Part shown: piece by piece, positions 15,481 to 16,420 of the stretch
Numbering within the stretch: the stretch's first letter is position 1
Layout of the letters: every line of letters starts with the position of its first letter
Assembly (NCBI GenBank): GCA_964449445.1
Contig: CAYUZT010000017.1
Span: forward strand, 1 to 16,420
Direction: 5' to 3'
From: JABFSS01 sp964449445
GTDB lineage: Bacteria; Patescibacteriota; Gracilibacteria; Peribacterales; Peribacteraceae
DNA: 16,420 nt
Made by a program: the position numbers and the translations under genes
Notes under the pieces: model-generated
What the model was told of the DNA's origin: nothing
Database searches by the model: none
The model's input: the letters and a program-made list of their open reading frames with translations, nothing else

Positions 15481-16022
15481 CACAGTTTACAAATGCGAAT
15501 AAGAGCGTCAAAGAGGCCTTCGCGCTGATCCACGCGCATGGCCATAAATTGGCTGAGGGTAGAGCGAATCAGAGTGGGGTCGATGTTGCCGGTTTGAATC
15601 CGAATCTCCCGCAGGAGCCCGGATGTGCGCAGAATCCGCAGTTCCGTGAAGAGCGGAGTCGCGACCAGCCAGAATTCCTTGCACTGCGCCCACGGCGTGA
15701 ACATTCCTTCAAATTCCACCCCATCCACTTGCAGGCTGATTTCCTTGAGCGGCGTTGGTTCGCGCCGGACGAGGAAGTACACGCCTCCCAAAAGCAGCGT
15801 CACGAGTGTGAGGGTCCACGCTCCGGTGATGATGCCGTACGCGGCCACGGCGAGGACGAGGACGCCGGAAAGCAGATACCATCGGTTGGATCGCAGGTGA
15901 TTAAAGTGCGCCGGCGCCGTCCAGGCCATCAGCACTTTTGGAGTCCTGAGACCCTTGGGTTCCCGAGGGGTCAACAGAGCATCATTTCCTGCCGGAAGAA
16001 TGGTGGGTGTTTGTGTGTCCAA
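15480..16022 (-). CDS. Two-TM membrane protein of a CPR-type family
   Basis: A 180-aa protein with an N-terminal cytosolic tail, a WTAP motif (34-37) before RSNRWY (44-49), two adjacent membrane helices (about 48-66 and 68-86) and a beta-rich cytosolic domain (93-178). In that domain VDGVEFEG (99-106), CKEFWLV (114-120), DPTLIRSTL (148-156) and the closing LFDALIRICK (170-179) follow a pattern I know from small membrane proteins common in Patescibacteria: WxAPe..., two TM, then a PH-like fold with eikSFWi. I cannot give a family name or function. The start is TTG 16022, just after TATAAT; the first in-frame ATG (15929) would leave WTAP two residues from the start. Its TGA overlaps the ATG of the giant gene, suggesting coupled production and possibly interaction. 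Confidence 0.75.
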   Translation of the reverse strand: MDTQTPTILPAGNDALLTPREPKGLRTPKVLMAWTAPAHFNHLRSNRWYLLSGVLVLAVAAYGIITGAWTLTLVTLLLGGVYFLVRREPTPLKEISLQVDGVEFEGMFTPWAQCKEFWLVATPLFTELRILRTSGLLREIRIQTGNIDPTLIRSTLSQFMAMRVDQREGLFDALIRICKL

Positions 16023-16030
16023 ATCCTTTT

Positions 16031-16040
16031 ATTATAGCGC
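16031..16040 (-). promoter_or_regulatory. Promoter of the membrane protein / giant protein / dut operon
   Basis: The minus strand reads GCGCTATAAT, a perfect -10 with an extended CGC. AAAAGGATT follows and then TTG 16022. Transcription would begin within a few nt of the start codon. A TTGACA-like -35 is not visible. Confidence 0.6.
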
Positions 16041-16151
16041 AAAAGTCGTATTCCGAACATGGAGCGAATCTTGCAAAATTCTCAGAATAGTATTTATCAG
16101 TTTTCTTGTTGTGCGTGAGGAGAATTGCTACGCTCCGCGAGCGTTTTTCTT

Positions 16152-16220
16152 GGGCAATTAGCTCCCGCCTTCGCCAAGGCTACGGCGGGCAGGCAGCTTC
16201 CAGCTTCGCTTTAGCTAGAG
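16152..16220 (+). pseudogene. Broken copy of the tRNA-Val 5' end with a repeat in it
   Basis: GGGCAATTAGCTC at 16152-16164 is identical to the first 13 nt of the intact tRNA-Val at 16256-16268. The match then breaks into a palindromic repeat (16165-16188) and AGCTT-type sequence. TAGCTAGAG (16212-16220) resembles the tRNA's GGCTAGAGC, as if the D-arm resumed. The remainder of a cloverleaf is absent. Confidence 0.45.
16165..16188. repeat. Dispersed CCGCC...GGCGG palindrome
   Basis: CCGCC-TTC-GCC-AA-GGC-TAC-GGCGG: an imperfect palindrome with a symmetrical internal loop. In one frame it translates as RLRQGYGGQ, a string often seen in spurious CPR ORFs, which marks it as a common dispersed element in that group. 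AGCTTCC/AGCTTCGC units (16195-16209) follow it. Confidence 0.65.
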
Positions 16221-16255
16221 AAAGACGCACGGAAGATCATTCTTTGTTACTCCTC

Positions 16256-16332
16256 GGGCAATTAGCTCAGCTGGCTAGAGCGCCACATTGACATTGTGGA
16301 GGTCACTGGTTCAAGTCCAGTATTGCCCACCA
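16256..16332 (+). tRNA. tRNA-Val (anticodon GAC)
   Basis: Complete cloverleaf: acceptor GGGCAAT/ATTGCCC, D-arm GCTC...GAGC, anticodon arm CCACA-TTGACAT-TGTGG with anticodon GAC, variable loop AGGTC, T-arm ACTGG-TTCAAGT-CCAGT, discriminator A and an encoded CCA (16330-16332). Confidence 0.97.
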
Positions 16333-16369
16333 TTGACATTGTAATGGCTTAGTTTAATAAATTATGGCG

Positions 16370-16393
16370 TAGTGGACAAAAATGGGTGGTAAA
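16370..16393 (+). repeat. Right arm of the perfect 24-bp inverted repeat; possible MraZ-type operator
   Basis: Identical to the reverse complement of 28-51. It carries TGGAC-AAAAA-TGGGT with 10-bp spacing and points off the right edge. A TTGACA at 16333-16338 and AT-rich DNA at 16353-16365 lie just upstream and could be the promoter it controls; any gene would begin beyond 16420. Confidence 0.6.
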
Positions 16394-16420
16394 TTCAGCT
16401 CATTGAGAGCGTAGGAACTC

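Overview
The window looks like chromosomal DNA of a small-genome bacterium, most likely a Patescibacterium (CPR) of the Peregrinibacteria/Peribacteria type. This is inferred from several things: dispersed palindromic repeats of kinds common in that group, mostly Shine-Dalgarno-free and apparently leaderless starts, a VirB2-like small membrane protein, and a two-TM membrane protein (15480-16022) that resembles a family I know mainly from CPR genomes. UGA serves as a normal stop (prs, truB, ftsA), so this is not a code-25 Gracilibacterium or Absconditabacterium.

Layout from left to right. At 28-51 lies one arm of a perfect 24-bp inverted repeat whose other arm is at 16370-16393; each arm is 27 nt from its end of the window. 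After an 8-bp tandem array (64-110) come prs (minus) and, divergent from it, a two-domain PRC-barrel protein (plus). A bidirectional terminator separates these from two minus-strand membrane-protein genes, one VirB2/pilin-like and one CvpA-like. truB (plus) diverges from them across a second 8-bp repeat array. The gene-free stretch 3823-4306 carries a train of tetraloop hairpins that may be a structured RNA. Next on the minus strand are tRNA-Lys(CTT), an unknown polytopic membrane protein and an isolated C-terminal half of a glycogen/starch-synthase-like glycosyltransferase. A stand-alone 5'-3' exonuclease (plus) with a C-terminal clamp-binding-like motif diverges from these. ftsA-ftsZ follow on the plus strand and end in GC-rich hairpin repeats, which also end the minus-strand operon to their right.

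That operon reads, from its promoter, a 180-aa two-TM membrane protein, then a 1740-aa coiled-coil-rich protein with an HERGH zinc-protease-like motif, then dut. The two upstream genes are coupled by a TGATG overlap. The right end has a broken copy of the tRNA-Val 5' end next to a palindromic repeat, then the intact tRNA-Val(GAC).

The housekeeping genes cover PRPP synthesis, dUTP removal, tRNA pseudouridylation, primer/flap removal and cell division. The least explained parts are the membrane-protein plus giant-HExxH operon, the hairpin train at 3975-4286, the 8-bp AGCT arrays and the inverted repeat at the two window ends, whose TGGNN spacing resembles MraZ boxes.
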